Source: JAJFUG01 sp964473155 (GTDB lineage: Bacteria; Gemmatimonadota; Glassbacteria; GWA2-58-10). Taken from it: a stretch of 64,000 bases of DNA. The notes beneath the pieces were generated by a model that was not told the DNA's origin, made no database searches, and worked only from the letters and a program-made list of their open reading frames with translations. Below are positions 62,878 through 64,000 of this stretch, piece by piece; the first letter of the stretch is position 1; the number at the start of each line of letters is the position of its first letter. The position numbers and the translations under genes are program-made. The DNA lies in NCBI GenBank assembly GCA_964473155.1, contig CAYYNT010000008.1, positions 1 to 64,000 on the forward strand. Reading direction: 5' to 3'.

Positions 62878-64000
62878 CTATGCTTCGCGCTCCGGACGCT
62901 GAGCCTTTTCCTCCATCCAGGTGAACACCACCGGCAGGACCAGCAGGGTGAGAGCCGTGGAGGTGACCAGCCCGCCCATGACAACCACGGCCAGCGGCTT
63001 CTGGATATCCGCCCCGCTGCCGGTGGCGTAAAGCATGGGCAGATGACCGATGAAGCTTGTCAAAGCGGTCATGAGCAGGGGACGGAAACGGAGGTCGCAT
63101 CCTTCCCGAACCGTGTCGGCGAGGTTCTTCCCGGCCTTGCGCAACTGTATGAAAAAGGCCATGAGCACCACTCCGTTCTGCACCGCTATGCCCAGCAATA
63201 CTATGAAAGCGATGTAAGCTGAAACCGACAGCTCCATTCCGAAAGCAACCACGGCGATGATGCCGCCTACCAGCGCGAAAGGAAGGTTCAGGAGCACAAG
63301 GAGTGAATGGCTGATGGAGCCCAGTGCAAGGTAGAGCAGGACCAGGATCAAAACGAGGGCGACAGGAACCACAACTGATAACTGCCGCATGGCCCTTTGC
63401 TGGTTCTCGAACTGCCCCCCCAACTCCATGAAATATCCGGAGGGCAATTCTTTTTGTATCGTTTTCAGCTTCTCCTGCGCCTCGTCCACGAAACCACCCA
63501 GGTCACGTCCGCGAATGTTCGTTTCCACTACCACGCGCCGCATCCCTTTCTCGCGGCTTATCTGAGCCGGAGCTTCGACTTCCTTAATCTCGGCCAGTCT
63601 GGACAGCGGCACCCGCTCACCGCCAGGGGCAGGGATCAGGAGCCGGCTTACCGCATCGATATCCTTGCGGGCCTCCTCGTTAAAGCGCACGGTGATGGCG
63701 ATCCGTCGCTGCTCCTCGATAAGAGTGCCTGCCTTCTTCCCGGCGATAGCTGTCTCAATCGCGGTATTGATGTCGGCGATGTTGATGCCGAAACGGGCGG
63801 CTTCTTCCTTCTTGATCACTACTTCCCACTGGTTCATCCCGGAAACCTGCTCCACTTTAATATCCGCTGCGCCCTCAATGCCGTTCAGGATAAGAGCGAT
63901 CTGATCGGCGTAGCCCTTGAGCTTCTCCAGATCGGGGCCGAACACCTTGACCGCCAGATCGCTCTTTATGCCTGAAATAAGCTCGTTCACGCGCAAAGCG
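62878..64000 (-). CDS. Heavy-metal-type RND efflux pump (CusA/CzcA-like), N-terminal part outside the window
   Basis: The frame is open to the window edge, so only the last 374 or so residues are present; a usual CusA is about 1040. Seen here are the second porter half (SDLAVKVFGPDLEKLKGYADQIA, VSGMNQWEVVIKKEEAARFGI, REKGMRRVVVETNIRGRDLGGFV). After it come the second transmembrane block with LVLILVLLYLALGS, LPFALVGGIIAVVAFG, VLLGIAVQNGVVLM and RFRPLLMTALTSFIGHLPM, and a C-terminal helix VFTWMEEKA. This is the heavy-metal RND branch, which exports copper, zinc or cobalt across both membranes. Partner genes would be to the right of the window. Confidence 0.92.
   Translation of the reverse strand, partial: ALRVNELISGIKSDLAVKVFGPDLEKLKGYADQIALILNGIEGAADIKVEQVSGMNQWEVVIKKEEAARFGINIADINTAIETAIAGKKAGTLIEEQRRIAITVRFNEEARKDIDAVSRLLIPAPGGERVPLSRLAEIKEVEAPAQISREKGMRRVVVETNIRGRDLGGFVDEAQEKLKTIQKELPSGYFMELGGQFENQQRAMRQLSVVVPVALVLILVLLYLALGSISHSLLVLLNLPFALVGGIIAVVAFGMELSVSAYIAFIVLLGIAVQNGVVLMAFFIQLRKAGKNLADTVREGCDLRFRPLLMTALTSFIGHLPMLYATGSGADIQKPLAVVVMGGLVTSTALTLLVLPVVFTWMEEKAQRPEREA

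Overview
This window looks like part of a metagenome-assembled genome from a Gram-negative, polysaccharide-degrading bacterium. Most of it is GC-rich. It encodes many exported proteins and lipoproteins, a TonB-dependent receptor, a PorV/UPF0164-type outer-membrane barrel, a secreted protein with an FlgD-like C-terminal domain, a dockerin and a GWxTD-type protein. This combination fits uncultivated lineages around the FCB superphylum (for example Latescibacterota, Glassbacteria-like, Zixibacteria or KSB1-like groups). The lineage is an inference; there is no rRNA gene in the window to test it. A 100-N gap at 1699-1798 is flanked by an exact 55-bp repeat and is probably an assembly artefact.

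Layout. 1-5337: a Tat-exported Gfo/Idh/MocA oxidoreductase (cut by the window edge), a small inserted pair (a Cys/His-motif protein and a membrane protein) lying between two copies of one gene 3' end plus terminator, then a two-gene operon for an SDR-like and a DapA/NanA-like protein. 5599-8583: an AT-rich islet with a GWxTD-like protein and a lipoprotein. 8705-9797: a possible small RNA and the crcB-DUF190 fluoride pair. 9905-17676: a ComF-like phosphoribosyltransferase, two divergent heparinase II/III-type proteins, an alpha/beta-hydrolase esterase and a sialate-O-acetylesterase-type protein. 17833-29325: a six-gene minus-strand run of exported proteins, three of them tandem paralogues of a GH20-like TIM barrel split by an inserted jelly-roll module, plus a DUF4832-type protein, a 12-Asp-box propeller and a GH42-like protein. 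29701-44328: a tandem-domain esterase, a GIY-YIG protein, another exported Gfo/Idh/MocA protein, an amidohydrolase, two transglutaminase-like proteins, an alpha-toroid lyase-like protein, a metallo-beta-lactamase-fold protein, hypotheticals and an IS remnant. 44706-50616: a propeller-type sensor kinase, an NtrC-type sigma-54 activator and a single-domain receiver. 50710-62623: a TonB receptor, a large FlgD-CTD secreted protein, a PorV-like barrel and two parallel beta-helix proteins, one with a dockerin. 62878-64000: the C-terminal part of a heavy-metal-type RND pump.

How the genes may fit together. Most products carry a signal peptide or lipobox and belong to carbohydrate-active or ester-removing families. 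The window therefore reads as an extended saccharolytic locus without a recognisable SusD. The propeller kinase could sense an oligosaccharide in the periplasm and act through the sigma-54 activator, and the TonB receptor beside it could import the product. The polymer cannot be named from sequence alone. Heparinase-type lyases, acetylesterases and a hexosaminidase-like family suggest an acidic, acetylated, amino-sugar-containing glycan. Several intergenic regions carry long perfect palindromes with shared GGGGC/GCCCC arms and different cores.
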